64,000 bases of DNA from DAIOEK01 sp964648485 (lineage in GTDB: Bacteria > Chloroflexota > Anaerolineae > Anaerolineales > Anaerolineaceae): the NCBI GenBank assembly GCA_964648485.1, contig CAZYOF010000003.1, forward strand, positions 1-64,000, written 5' to 3'. Below are positions 26,148-34,757 of this stretch, in pieces. The notes under the pieces were generated by a model, which worked only from the letters and a program-made list of their open reading frames with translations, was not told the DNA's origin and ran no database searches. Position numbers and translations under genes: made by a program. Numbering within the stretch: the first letter of the stretch is position 1; each line of letters opens with the position of its first letter.

Positions 26148-27256
26148 GCCGGCGGAGTAGTACTATCTTCGCGGGGGGTTAATCCTAACTGGTTTGCTTC
26201 ATCGAAAGAGAGCAAACCAGGTTCTTTTGAATCGCTGAACGATGGTTCGGCAGTCGCTTTATCCCAGAAGGTGTCTACATCTTCATTTTTGATCTTTTTC
26301 TTTACTACTGTGGAAAACAGGTTGTCAAAATCTTTAGAGGTTGCTTCTGCGGTTTCAGCTTGCCGGTTATCGACAACTTGAATTGGTTCAGGAAGGGTCA
26401 GTGGACCTGTTTTTGAGATTGCCTGTTCCACTTCAGGGTGGGTGGTGAGCGGGTAATCTTGATCGATTTCATTGATCTTTTGCTGAAGTTCAGACAAGGC
26501 GTTCGTAATGGCATCAAAGGCTACAGCCAATCTCACATTCGACTTGGCATGTTTAAGAAATACCATCAGCAGGTATCCGGGTACCGGTGACACAACCAGA
26601 TCGTACTGGCTGCCTTTAACCGAAATTACATTTTCAGGAGTTTCGGTCTGGAGTGCGGCGTTTATGCGTTGAATTGAATTGGCGGCAGATAGCAGATAAG
26701 GAATCACTTTGTCGTTCAAGGTGTCATCGGTGGGGTCACCTGCTGATGCCAGTACCTTTCCCCGCTCATCTACCAGCAGCACGGCAAACGCAGCCAGATC
26801 CTGGCGTAATCCGATCAGCACTTCTCCAAAAAGATCTGTGCGTAAGTCGACCACCTGTCGAATCGACATCGTGGGAGTCTGTGTGACCAATCCGAGCAGC
26901 CGTGAGGAGGTATCCAGAAAATCGCGCATTTCTACAGGCTTGGGGAAGAATGCATCGGCGCCCGCTTCCGTTGCTTTTTCTGCAAGCTGTGGATCGTTCA
27001 AACCGGATACAAGGATGATTTTTATCTGCGAGGATTTTTTCTTGGTCTGTGCGGTGAATTCCAGGCCAGACATTCCTGGAAGTTTTACATCACTTACAAT
27101 AAGATGAATCTCTTTCTTGCCCACCTCACGCGCGGCTTCTTCGGCATTGGGGACAACTTTGACCTCAATGTGTCCGCTGAGCGTGGCGAAAGCAGCCTGG
27201 AGCAACTGTCCAAGCACCATTTCGTCATCGATAATCACAACCCTTTTTGCATCCAT
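26144..27256 (-). CDS. Receiver domain protein with roadblock-like domain
   Basis: A 370-residue protein. Residues 5-120 are a receiver domain with acidic IIDDE, phosphoacceptor Asp in IVSDVKLPGMSG, and Lys in FFPKPVE. After a linker, residues about 145-255 read like a Roadblock/LC7 domain (FAVLLVDERGKVLASAG, a longin-like strand pattern), a fold often tied to small GTPases. The C-terminus is acidic and low-complexity, ending in GLTPREDSTTPPA. There is no DNA-binding or enzymatic output domain, so it probably acts through protein contacts. The roadblock call is by eye. It converges on glyQS with a 4-bp stop overlap. Confidence 0.75.
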   Translation of the reverse strand: MDAKRVVIIDDEMVLGQLLQAAFATLSGHIEVKVVPNAEEAAREVGKKEIHLIVSDVKLPGMSGLEFTAQTKKKSSQIKIILVSGLNDPQLAEKATEAGADAFFPKPVEMRDFLDTSSRLLGLVTQTPTMSIRQVVDLRTDLFGEVLIGLRQDLAAFAVLLVDERGKVLASAGDPTDDTLNDKVIPYLLSAANSIQRINAALQTETPENVISVKGSQYDLVVSPVPGYLLMVFLKHAKSNVRLAVAFDAITNALSELQQKINEIDQDYPLTTHPEVEQAISKTGPLTLPEPIQVVDNRQAETAEATSKDFDNLFSTVVKKKIKNEDVDTFWDKATAEPSFSDSKEPGLLSFDEANQLGLTPREDSTTPPA

Positions 27257-27327
27257 GACACAAAAATTATATCATCAATGTTTTTTGCATCAAAATAAAT
27301 GCAGAAACGAATTATTCATAAAAAAGT

Positions 27328-27357
27328 TTGGAATAATTTAACAAGCTATGTTACAAT
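27328..27357 (+). promoter_or_regulatory. Promoter of tRNA-Gln(UUG)
   Basis: TTGGAA at 27328-27333 and TACAAT at 27352-27357 with 18-bp spacing; transcription would start just before the tRNA at 27368. Confidence 0.6.
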
Positions 27358-27367
27358 CCCATCACGT

Positions 27368-27438
27368 TGGGGCATGGTGCAATGGCAGCACACCAGACTT
27401 TGGATCTGTGGATCTTGGTTCGAATCCAGGTGCCCCAG
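27368..27438 (+). tRNA. tRNA-Gln (anticodon UUG)
   Basis: A 71-nt cloverleaf: acceptor TGGGGCA with TGCCCCA, D stem GTGC/GCAC, anticodon loop CTTTGGA with anticodon TTG, T arm CTTGG-TTCGAAT-CCAGG, discriminator G. The 3' CCA is not encoded (CCT follows). The top pair of the anticodon stem is a C-T mismatch; all other stems pair. Confidence 0.95.
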
Positions 27439-27488
27439 CCTTAATAATCCATTGGGGATGGTATGTAAAAAAATTGAAAATTCATACG

Positions 27489-27515
27489 AACTAAGACTGG
27501 TTTGGTCTTAGTTTG
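27489..27515 (+). terminator. Hairpin after tRNA-Gln(UUG)
   Basis: AACTAAGAC (27489-27497) pairs exactly with GTCTTAGTT (27505-27513) across a 7-nt loop, followed by TGTTGTG. It separates the tRNA from glmU, which has its own possible -10 box TTAAAAT just after. Confidence 0.6.
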
Positions 27516-27566
27516 TTGTGTTAAAATGGACAGGTATCAACAATGTCATTTATGCAGGAGTAAGAT

Positions 27567-28907
27567 ATGGATACAGTAGCGATTATTCTGGCAGCCGGTC
27601 AGGGAACCCGGATGAAATCTCGTCTGCCAAAAGTATTACATACGCTGCTGGGTAAACCACTTGTCTTTTACAGCATGGAAGCTGCAAAAACTGTCACAAA
27701 TCGTAAACCGATTGTGGTGATCGGACATGGTGCAGCCCAGGTAAAAGAAGCATTGGGGGATGCGGCAGAATTTGTTGAGCAGAAACAGCAATTAGGGACG
27801 GGTCATGCGGTTCAGCAGGTTGAAGCACTGTTGAGCGGACACGATGGGCTTGTTCTTGTTATCAGCGCCGATATGCCCTTATTCCGAAAAGAAACACTCT
27901 CTGCTCTTGTACAAACTCAACTTGGAAATAGCGGACCGATGACACTCTTGACTGTAAAAGGTGAAGATTCGCATGGTTTTGGCAGGATCATCCGGGGCGT
28001 GGATAATTCTGTCAGCGCAATTGTTGAAGAGGCTGCAGCCACTCTGGAAGAGCTTTCGATCCGTGAATACAATGTGGGTGCGTATTGTTTTCAGGCAGCC
28101 TGGTTATGGCAGGCTTTGAAAGAAATTAAAACATCTGCCAAAGGCGAATACTACCTGACGGATGTTGTTGCAATTGCCCGCGATCAGCGGAAAATGGTAA
28201 AGGCGATAACTGTTTCTGAGCCCAGTGAAGCGATGGGTATTAATACCCGCAGCCACCTGGCTGAGGCCACATCCCTTCTGCGCCACCGGATCAATGAAAA
28301 ATGGATGTCAGAAGGTGTGACGATCATTGATCCAAACAGCACATACATTGAACCCGAAGTGCTGATAGGTAAAGATACCACCATCTGGCCGAACACCTTC
28401 CTGAAAGGTCGTGCCTGGATAGGCGAATACTGCCAGATTGGCCCGAATTCGATGATTCAAGATAGCGTGGTTGGACATCGCAGCACCGTGCTCTATTCCA
28501 TTCTGGAATATGCTATTGTTGAAAATGATGTGGAAATGGGCCCATTCTGTCACTTGCGTAAAGGCGCTCACCTGGCATCTCATGTTCATATGGGCAACTT
28601 CGGCGAGGTTAAAGACTCTTACCTGGGACAGGGTACAAAAATGGGGCATTTCTCTTATATCGGAAATGCCAAGATCGGACAAAATGTTAACATTGGCGCG
28701 GGGACCATCACCTGCAATTATGATGGTGAAAATAAAAATCCGACTGAAATTGGTTCCGATGTGTTTTTAGGCAGCGATACGATGCTGGTTGCCCCGGTAA
28801 AAATTGGAGATAAAGCGAAAACCGGCGCGGGAGCAGTGGTCACACACGATATCTCACCCGGTGAGATTGTGATTGGTGTTCCTGCCAAACCGATGAAGAA
28901 AAAATGA
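27567..28907 (+). CDS. glmU: Bifunctional UDP-GlcNAc pyrophosphorylase / GlcN-1-P acetyltransferase
   Basis: A 446-residue GlmU. Residues 1-225 are the nucleotidyltransferase domain with LAAGQGTRMKS and the GTGHAVQQ and SADMPL segments; residues 250 onward form a left-handed beta helix (hexapeptide repeats) with the acetyltransferase site around GNFGEVKDS and GAGTITCNYDG. It makes UDP-GlcNAc for peptidoglycan and other glycans. AGGAG lies before the ATG. The next gene begins three bases after its stop. Confidence 0.95.
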   Translation: MDTVAIILAAGQGTRMKSRLPKVLHTLLGKPLVFYSMEAAKTVTNRKPIVVIGHGAAQVKEALGDAAEFVEQKQQLGTGHAVQQVEALLSGHDGLVLVISADMPLFRKETLSALVQTQLGNSGPMTLLTVKGEDSHGFGRIIRGVDNSVSAIVEEAAATLEELSIREYNVGAYCFQAAWLWQALKEIKTSAKGEYYLTDVVAIARDQRKMVKAITVSEPSEAMGINTRSHLAEATSLLRHRINEKWMSEGVTIIDPNSTYIEPEVLIGKDTTIWPNTFLKGRAWIGEYCQIGPNSMIQDSVVGHRSTVLYSILEYAIVENDVEMGPFCHLRKGAHLASHVHMGNFGEVKDSYLGQGTKMGHFSYIGNAKIGQNVNIGAGTITCNYDGENKNPTEIGSDVFLGSDTMLVAPVKIGDKAKTGAGAVVTHDISPGEIVIGVPAKPMKKK

Positions 28908-28910
28908 GGT

Positions 28911-30215
28911 ATGGATACAGACCTGATCGTTACTCTGATCGTATTCTTCCTGATCCTTGATCTCATCCTGACCATTGTGCGATCCAGTATGGTCAACGCG
29001 CACCTGCCCAGGTTATTAAACCTGCGTTTGGTACATGAAAAAGCTGTTGACGCAACCATACGGCGGATTGACCGTCCGCGTATTCGGGTAAGTCTACGCC
29101 TGGCACATCTTCTCCTTCTAGTATTATTTGTGTTGTTTATAATTTATGCGATGGAATCGCATGGCTGGCTGACTTCTGTTGAGCCGATGCAGTTCCTGTA
29201 TGCAGCCGGAATGTTGATTTTGGTTGCCGTTGTACTATTCTCACTGGAATCATGGGTTGATGGACTTGTACTGAAATCGCCAGAGGTTTGGGCATTGCGC
29301 ACGAGTTCGCTAGCCTCATTCATTGATAAAATTCTTTCACCGGTCTCTGGAATCGCCATCCGTTTGATGGGGCAAACAGAAAATAGCCTGGGACAGATCA
29401 GCGCGCCAACGGATGATGAATTGAAAACATGGGTGCAGCAGGGGCAGGCCGATGGCGCTCTCGAAAAAGAAGAGCGCGAAATGATTTATTCCATATTTCA
29501 ATTTGGCGATACCCTTGCCCGGGAGATTATGGTTCCCCGTATCGATATCCGTGCGCTGGCGGTGGATACAACAGTGGATGAAGCATTAACTGCTTTTGTT
29601 GAATCGGGTCATTCGCGGATTCCGGTCTATGAAGAAACCGTGGATAACATCATCGGACTGCTTTATGCCAAAGACCTGCTGCGGCACCAGAGCAATAAAA
29701 AGCAGATAGCAGATCTGAGAACCGTACTGCGACCAGCTTATTTCGTACCTGAAGCTAAAAAGCTGGATGAACTTCTTACTGAAATGCAAACCAAACGGGT
29801 TCACATGGCGATTATTGTGGATGAGTACGGTGGTGTGGCGGGTCTGGTCACCCTGGAGGATTTGCTCGAAGAGATAATCGGAGAAATTCAGGATGAATAC
29901 GACCAGTCGGAGGAATTACCTTTCCAGAAGATCAATGATAATGAATATATTTTTAAAGGCAGCATTGATCTGGATGACTTTAACGAGGTTATGGGAACCG
30001 AACTGAACAAAGATATGGCTGACACGCTGGGAGGTTTTATGTATGGGGAAGTGGGAAAAGTACCCACAGGCGGTGAGCGCGTACTGGTGGATAATGTTGA
30101 GCTAATCGTGGAAAATGTTACCGGTAGACGTATTCGCAAAGTTCGTGCGCATCGTCTGGATATTCAGGATACAGAATTGGAGACGAATGATGCTGACAAA
30201 AACACAGAAGGATGA
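28911..30215 (+). CDS. CBS-domain membrane protein, CorC/HlyC family
   Basis: A 434-residue protein. The N-terminal part has three to four hydrophobic segments (about 5-25, 65-85, 95-115) like hemolysin-type CNNM/CorB proteins. A CBS pair spans residues about 205-320 (IMVPRIDIRAL, GHSRIPVYEETVDNIIGLLYAKDLL), followed by a C-terminal CorC_HlyC domain (EYIFKGSIDLDDFNEVMGTEL). The family is linked to Mg/Co efflux or regulation. It starts three bases after glmU and its end overlaps the cytidine deaminase gene by 29 bases, so glmU through recO probably form one operon. Confidence 0.88.
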   Translation: MDTDLIVTLIVFFLILDLILTIVRSSMVNAHLPRLLNLRLVHEKAVDATIRRIDRPRIRVSLRLAHLLLLVLFVLFIIYAMESHGWLTSVEPMQFLYAAGMLILVAVVLFSLESWVDGLVLKSPEVWALRTSSLASFIDKILSPVSGIAIRLMGQTENSLGQISAPTDDELKTWVQQGQADGALEKEEREMIYSIFQFGDTLAREIMVPRIDIRALAVDTTVDEALTAFVESGHSRIPVYEETVDNIIGLLYAKDLLRHQSNKKQIADLRTVLRPAYFVPEAKKLDELLTEMQTKRVHMAIIVDEYGGVAGLVTLEDLLEEIIGEIQDEYDQSEELPFQKINDNEYIFKGSIDLDDFNEVMGTELNKDMADTLGGFMYGEVGKVPTGGERVLVDNVELIVENVTGRRIRKVRAHRLDIQDTELETNDADKNTEG

Positions 30216-30594
30216 GCTCATTCGCCAGGCAATTGAAGCCCGAAAGAACTCTTACAGCCCATATTCAAAATACGCCGTAGGATCAGCTTTGCTTACCAAA
30301 ACCGGGAAAATTTATACCGGAGCAAATGTTGAAAATGCCGTTTTACCTCTGACCAACTGTGCGGAGCGGACAGCAATATTCAAAGCGGTCACAGACGGCG
30401 AAAAAATGTTTGAAGCGATTGCTGTTGTGACGGAAAATGCAGGTACACCCTGCGGCTCATGCCGGCAGGTGATGGCGGAGTTTAATCTCGATATGATGGT
30501 GATCATCGCTGACACTCATGGAGAAATCGCCTGCGAGATGACGGTAGCGCAATTATTACCCGGCGCTTTTACCCCCAAAGATTTAATCTCCTGA
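30187..30594 (+). CDS. cdd: Cytidine deaminase
   Basis: A 135-residue enzyme of the short tetrameric type. The zinc site is in TNCAERTAI (Cys ligand and catalytic Glu) and PCGSCRQ (two more Cys ligands). SYSPYSKYAVGSALLT and GANVENAVLPLT form the nucleoside pocket. It converts cytidine or deoxycytidine to uridine forms in pyrimidine salvage. Two adjacent ATGs at 30187 and 30190 are possible; GGAGAC lies directly upstream. The gene starts inside the CorC-like gene. Confidence 0.93.
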   Translation: MMLTKTQKDELIRQAIEARKNSYSPYSKYAVGSALLTKTGKIYTGANVENAVLPLTNCAERTAIFKAVTDGEKMFEAIAVVTENAGTPCGSCRQVMAEFNLDMMVIIADTHGEIACEMTVAQLLPGAFTPKDLIS

Positions 30595-30606
30595 TCAGGT
30601 TGATAG

Positions 30607-31386
30607 ATGAGCGATCTGCCGCGTTCATTCCGGGTGACAGCGGTCGTACTCCGCCATTCAAACACCGGAGAAGCTGACCGGGTTCTGACCCTTTACACCC
30701 GAGAATACGGCAAATTGCGTGTTCTGGCGAAAGGGGTACGCAAGATAAAGAGCCGTAAAGCCGGACATCTGGAACCTCTGACACTTTCTACCTTGCAACT
30801 TAACCGGACTCACGACCTGCCCATCATTACCCAGGCTGAAACCGTTCTTTCGTTCCAGGAAATCCATAACAATCTGGAAATGATTGCCCAGGCATCGATC
30901 GTCAATGAACTGCTGGACCGGTTTACTTATGAAGCCGAAGAAAACCAGTCTCTCTTCAGTTTGCTGGTGGAAACGCTGAAACGGATTGATACGGGAGAAG
31001 AGCCATCCCTTGTGGTGCAATTCTATGAATTGGGTATGCTCGCTTCGGTGGGTTTCCGCCCGGAGTTGTTTCAGTGTGTCGTTTGCCGCAAGGAGATTCA
31101 ACCGGAGGACCAATACTTTTCGGCTGCCCTGGGAGGTGTGGTCTGCCCGCGCTGCTCACATCAGACGGCAGGATCCCGCCCGGTTACCACGGACGCACTG
31201 CGCTATCTGCGTCACCTGGTACGCAGTAATTATACCGAGGCGCGAAAAGCACACCCATCGCTCCTGGTGCAGCGTGAAATGGATGACCTGCTTCAGTATT
31301 ATGTCGGCTATCTGCTGGAGCGGAATCTAAATTCCCCCCGCTTCCTGAGGGAAATCCACCAGAACCGGGAACCATTGACGGAATAA
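30607..31386 (+). CDS. recO: DNA repair protein RecO
   Basis: A 259-residue protein with the N-terminal OB fold (RSFRVTAVVLRHSNTGEADRVLTLYTREYG), a helical middle, and a zinc finger formed by CVVC and CPRC near residues 158-182. RecO loads RecA with RecR in gap repair. It is the last gene of the glmU-led operon; a strong bidirectional hairpin follows. Confidence 0.93.
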   Translation: MSDLPRSFRVTAVVLRHSNTGEADRVLTLYTREYGKLRVLAKGVRKIKSRKAGHLEPLTLSTLQLNRTHDLPIITQAETVLSFQEIHNNLEMIAQASIVNELLDRFTYEAEENQSLFSLLVETLKRIDTGEEPSLVVQFYELGMLASVGFRPELFQCVVCRKEIQPEDQYFSAALGGVVCPRCSHQTAGSRPVTTDALRYLRHLVRSNYTEARKAHPSLLVQREMDDLLQYYVGYLLERNLNSPRFLREIHQNREPLTE

Positions 31387-31426
31387 ATAAATCCGGTCAT
31401 TTTTATGTGACCGGATTTATTTTCTT
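31386..31426. terminator. Bidirectional terminator between recO and the MFS gene
   Basis: A perfect 14-bp stem (31386-31399 with 31408-31421) with an 8-nt loop, followed by TTCTT on the plus strand and preceded by an A-rich stretch for the minus strand. It overlaps the recO stop region and ends just before the MFS stop codon, so it serves both converging genes. Confidence 0.85.
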
Positions 31427-32669
31427 AACTGGCGATCTCATCCACGATGGTAATCTGGATTTTGTGACCAGCCCGTTCATGCATCCAGTAAAAGCCCATG
31501 GCTGCGATAATGGCAAGAATACCGCTACCCCACCAGACCCAGTTGGGATCGATGTAATCCATCACCAGCCCTGCCACGAGAGGACCGATGGCGGAAGGGA
31601 TGATCCAGCACCAGCCATACACAGCCATGTACCGCCCGCGCATATCTTCAGGGGCAAAACCCGCTACCAGTGCCTGCGAGGTGGGTACGGTCATCATCTC
31701 GCCAATGGTGATGATGAACATGGCGACCAGGAACCATACAAAAGAGTAAGTAAAACCGTACATGGCAAAACCGATGGCGTAGAGGATGGTACCCGAAGCC
31801 ATCACCAGGAAAGGTCTTTTGGCATCCAGCTTTCTGGAGATCCAGAACTGCATTACAACCACCATCGCTGCGTTCATCGATAGGATGTAGCCGAAGTATT
31901 GCGGTGAGGTTGCCCGGTAATCACGCAGGAATACGGACAACGTGCTGTTCATCTGCGTATAGACAATCACCATCAATGCGGAAACCAGGACGAAGATAAT
32001 GAAAACCTTGTCTTTTAACACCACACCATACCCCTTGATGGTTTCAAAGAGGCTGGTTTCTTTCTCTTTATGCACCTCAGTAACGATGACCGGCTTGGTT
32101 TCTGGCATCAGGAAGAAAACCAGAACAGCGGTTATCGTGCTCATGATGGCATCAATAATAAAGAGATACAAGTAGTTGATGCCCGCCAGCAGACCGCCGA
32201 TCATCGGACCGAAAGTGACAGCCAGGTTGGCAGTTACGCGCAGCACAGCGAAACCGGTACTGCGTTTGTCTTCAGGGAGCAGATCCGCCACCATCGCCTG
32301 ATGCGCCGGTCCACCGGTATCAGCCAGAATGCCGACCAGGATCGCGACCACATAAAACACTTTGAGGTCATCCACCAAACCCATCACAACCGTGGATGCA
32401 GCTGACATGACCAGGGAGAAAATGATGATAGCTTTTCGCCCGTACTTGTCTGCCAGGGCTCCCCCAACCGCCTGTCCCACCAGGGAGGAAACCGAAAAGA
32501 ACAGAAACAGAGTGCCTACTTCTGTCATCCCCACACCAAAGCGCTGGGTGATATATAGAGCGAAGAAGGGGAAGATTAACGCTCCACCCAGCCTGTCGAT
32601 AAAACTGGCGCCAACCAAGGTCCAGAATTTATCCGGCAGTTCATGATAAATCCGACGTATTGCTAACAT
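31425..32669 (-). CDS. Major facilitator superfamily transporter
   Basis: A 414-residue protein with twelve hydrophobic segments. The loop after TM2 has GGALADKYGRKAIIIFS, the MFS signature (G-x-L-a-D-r-x-G-r-k), and a long charged loop KPVIVTEVHKEKETSLF divides the two halves. It looks like an MDR-type efflux or DHA1 transporter; the substrate is unknown. The ATG at 32669 is chosen over a GTG at 32723 since the first helix follows it. No good Shine-Dalgarno sequence is visible. It diverges from the tRNA-Gln(CUG)/glnS unit. Confidence 0.88.
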   Translation of the reverse strand: MLAIRRIYHELPDKFWTLVGASFIDRLGGALIFPFFALYITQRFGVGMTEVGTLFLFFSVSSLVGQAVGGALADKYGRKAIIIFSLVMSAASTVVMGLVDDLKVFYVVAILVGILADTGGPAHQAMVADLLPEDKRSTGFAVLRVTANLAVTFGPMIGGLLAGINYLYLFIIDAIMSTITAVLVFFLMPETKPVIVTEVHKEKETSLFETIKGYGVVLKDKVFIIFVLVSALMVIVYTQMNSTLSVFLRDYRATSPQYFGYILSMNAAMVVVMQFWISRKLDAKRPFLVMASGTILYAIGFAMYGFTYSFVWFLVAMFIITIGEMMTVPTSQALVAGFAPEDMRGRYMAVYGWCWIIPSAIGPLVAGLVMDYIDPNWVWWGSGILAIIAAMGFYWMHERAGHKIQITIVDEIAS

Positions 32670-32815
32670 GTTGTCTAAACCAAAATAAGGATTCGAATAC
32701 GATAGGGCATACAGCCCGTGCACAATACTTACCCCGCCCGCCAGCGCATATTAGTATACGACAAAATTCAGGTTTGGTTGCAGGCAATTTTCTATCCGCT
32801 TTACGGCTTCTTGTC

Positions 32816-32844
32816 TTTACAGTCATCTTTTGTAGTGATAAAAT
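32816..32844 (+). promoter_or_regulatory. Promoter of tRNA-Gln(CUG)
   Basis: TTTACA at 32816-32821 and TAAAAT at 32839-32844 with ideal 17-bp spacing; the tRNA begins 16 bp after the -10 box. Confidence 0.7.
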
Positions 32845-32859
32845 GTGAAGGTTCAATTT

Positions 32860-32930
32860 TGGGGGCTCGTCCAATGGGAGGACTACAGACTCTGGATCTG
32901 TCTATAGAGGTTCGAATCCTTTGCCCCCAG
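32860..32930 (+). tRNA. tRNA-Gln (anticodon CUG)
   Basis: A 71-nt cloverleaf with all stems paired: acceptor TGGGGGC with GCCCCCA, D stem GTCC/GGAC, anticodon stem ACAGA/TCTGT with loop CTCTGGA (anticodon CTG), T arm AGAGG-TTCGAAT-CCTTT, discriminator G. CCA is not encoded. It lies 61 bp upstream of the gene for its own synthetase. Confidence 0.95.
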
Positions 32931-32935
32931 CCTGC

Positions 32936-32972
32936 GATAAAGCACCCTTTGTGAAAAACCGGGTGCTTTATC
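32936..32972 (+). terminator. Hairpin between tRNA-Gln(CUG) and glnS
   Basis: GATAAAGCACCC (32936-32947) pairs exactly with GGGTGCTTTATC (32961-32972), loop 13 nt, followed by TGTTATC and then the glnS Shine-Dalgarno AAGGAG. As no other promoter is evident, glnS may depend on read-through, making this a possible attenuator. Confidence 0.6.
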
Positions 32973-32991
32973 TGTTATCAAGGAGTTTGCC

Positions 32992-34677
32992 ATGAGTAAT
33001 GAGCCTGCATCTGTACCGAGTAATTTCATCCGCGAAGCCATTGAAGAAGACCTGCGCAGCGGTCGATTCAAAGAAGTAAAAACCCGCTTTCCACCGGAGC
33101 CCAACGGTTATCTGCACATCGGTCACGCCAAAGCCCTCTGCATCGACTTTGGAATGGCGGAGGCGTTTGGCGGCAAGTGCAACCTGCGCTTCGATGACAC
33201 CAACCCCGTCAAGGAAGACGTGGAGTATGTGGATGCCATCAAGGAAGATATCCATTGGCTGGGATTCGACTGGGAAGATCGCGAATATTATGCATCTGAT
33301 TATTTTGAAACTCTCTACCAGTACGCGGTGGAACTCATTAAACAGGGCAAAGCCTATGTGGATGACCTCTCGCCGGACCAGATCCGGGAGCATCGTGGCA
33401 CGCTGACTGAACCGGGCAAAGAAAGCCCGTTCCGGAACCGACCTATTGAAGAGAACCTGAATCTGTTCGAGCGGATGCGCGCGGGTGAATTTCAGGAAGG
33501 CGCCTGTGTGCTGCGGGCTAAAATTGATATGGCTGCCAGCAATATCAACATGCGCGACCCGGTGATGTACCGCATCATCCACGCGCACCACCACAGGACA
33601 GGCGATAAGTGGTGCATTTACCCGATGTACGATTTTGCCCACGGTCAATCCGATTCGCTGGAAGGGGTTACCCACTCCCTCTGCGACCTGGCATACGAAG
33701 ACCACCGTCCCCTGTATAACTGGTTCATCGAGCAGCTTGGCATTTTCCCCACCCGCCAGATCGAATTCGCGCGCCTGAACATGACCTACACCATCCTCAG
33801 CAAGCGCTATCTCAAGCAGCTGGTGGATACGAAAATGGTCAGCGGATGGGATGATCCGCGTATGCCCACCCTGTGCGGGATGCGCCGTAAAGGCTACACC
33901 TCGCGCGCGGTCCGGAATTTTATCGACCAGATCGGTGTCGCCAAGAATGAAAACCTGATCGAGTTTGCATTGCTGGAATATAACGTGCGCGAAGACCTGA
34001 ATAAAATCGCGCTGCGGGTCATGGGTGTGCTCGACCCGGTGAAGGTTATTCTCACCAACTATCCTGAAGGTCAGGTAGAGGAACTCGAAGCGGTCAACAA
34101 CCCTGAAGACCCATCCGCCGGGACACGCAAGCTGCCCCTCACCCGCGAGTTGTACATTGACCGGGAAGATTTCAGAGATGAACCGCCGCCGAAATACTTC
34201 CGCCTGGCGCCCGGCAAGGAAGTGCGCCTGCGTTACGGCTATATCATCAAGTGCACTGATTTCAAACGCAATCCGCAGACTGGCGAGATCGAAGAAATCT
34301 ACTGCACGTACGATCCCGAGACGCGCGGCGGGTATGCCCCGGATGGACGCAAAGTACAGGGGACTATCCACTGGGTATCTGCGGCGCACGCGGTGGATGC
34401 CGAAGTGCGTATGTATGAACGCCTGTTTACCATTGAAAATCCCAACAAAATGGAAGAGGGAAAGACATTCCTGGATTACGTCAACCCCACCTCACTGCAG
34501 GTGCTCACCCATTGCAAGGTGGAACCCGGTCTGGCGAATGCTGCATCCGGCACGCACTACCAGTTTGAGCGGAAAGGGTTCTTCACTGTCGATCCGGATT
34601 CAAAACCCGGCAAGCCGGTGTTCAACCTGACGGCAACGTTGAAAGATACCTGGGCGAAGATCGAAAAGAAAAACTAA
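32992..34677 (+). CDS. glnS: Glutaminyl-tRNA synthetase
   Basis: A 561-residue class I synthetase. The HIGH motif is in PPEPNGYLHIGHAKALC near residues 34-50; the KMSKS equivalent is ILSKRYL near 267. NLRFDDTNP and the C-terminal two-barrel anticodon domain (VEELEAVNNPEDPSAGTRKLPLTRELYID onward) match GlnRS rather than GluRS. It charges tRNA-Gln directly. AAGGAG precedes the ATG. GatCAB is also encoded in this window, so direct and amidotransferase routes coexist. Confidence 0.95.
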   Translation: MSNEPASVPSNFIREAIEEDLRSGRFKEVKTRFPPEPNGYLHIGHAKALCIDFGMAEAFGGKCNLRFDDTNPVKEDVEYVDAIKEDIHWLGFDWEDREYYASDYFETLYQYAVELIKQGKAYVDDLSPDQIREHRGTLTEPGKESPFRNRPIEENLNLFERMRAGEFQEGACVLRAKIDMAASNINMRDPVMYRIIHAHHHRTGDKWCIYPMYDFAHGQSDSLEGVTHSLCDLAYEDHRPLYNWFIEQLGIFPTRQIEFARLNMTYTILSKRYLKQLVDTKMVSGWDDPRMPTLCGMRRKGYTSRAVRNFIDQIGVAKNENLIEFALLEYNVREDLNKIALRVMGVLDPVKVILTNYPEGQVEELEAVNNPEDPSAGTRKLPLTRELYIDREDFRDEPPPKYFRLAPGKEVRLRYGYIIKCTDFKRNPQTGEIEEIYCTYDPETRGGYAPDGRKVQGTIHWVSAAHAVDAEVRMYERLFTIENPNKMEEGKTFLDYVNPTSLQVLTHCKVEPGLANAASGTHYQFERKGFFTVDPDSKPGKPVFNLTATLKDTWAKIEKKN

Positions 34678-34694
34678 CGAATACTTGTTTTATG

Positions 34695-34735
34695 AAAGGG
34701 CTTCAGTGTATATATTGGAGCCCTTTATTATTTTA
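34695..34735 (+). terminator. Intrinsic terminator of glnS
   Basis: A 10-bp stem with one G-U pair (34695-34704 with 34717-34726) followed by ATTATTTTATTT. Confidence 0.85.
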
Positions 34736-34757
34736 TTTATGGTGACAGGATGGCAGC

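Noticed and set aside
32968..34389. 473-residue minus-strand reading frame opposite glnS
   Set aside because: It mirrors the codons of a certain GlnRS gene and has no recognisable domain or ribosome binding site.
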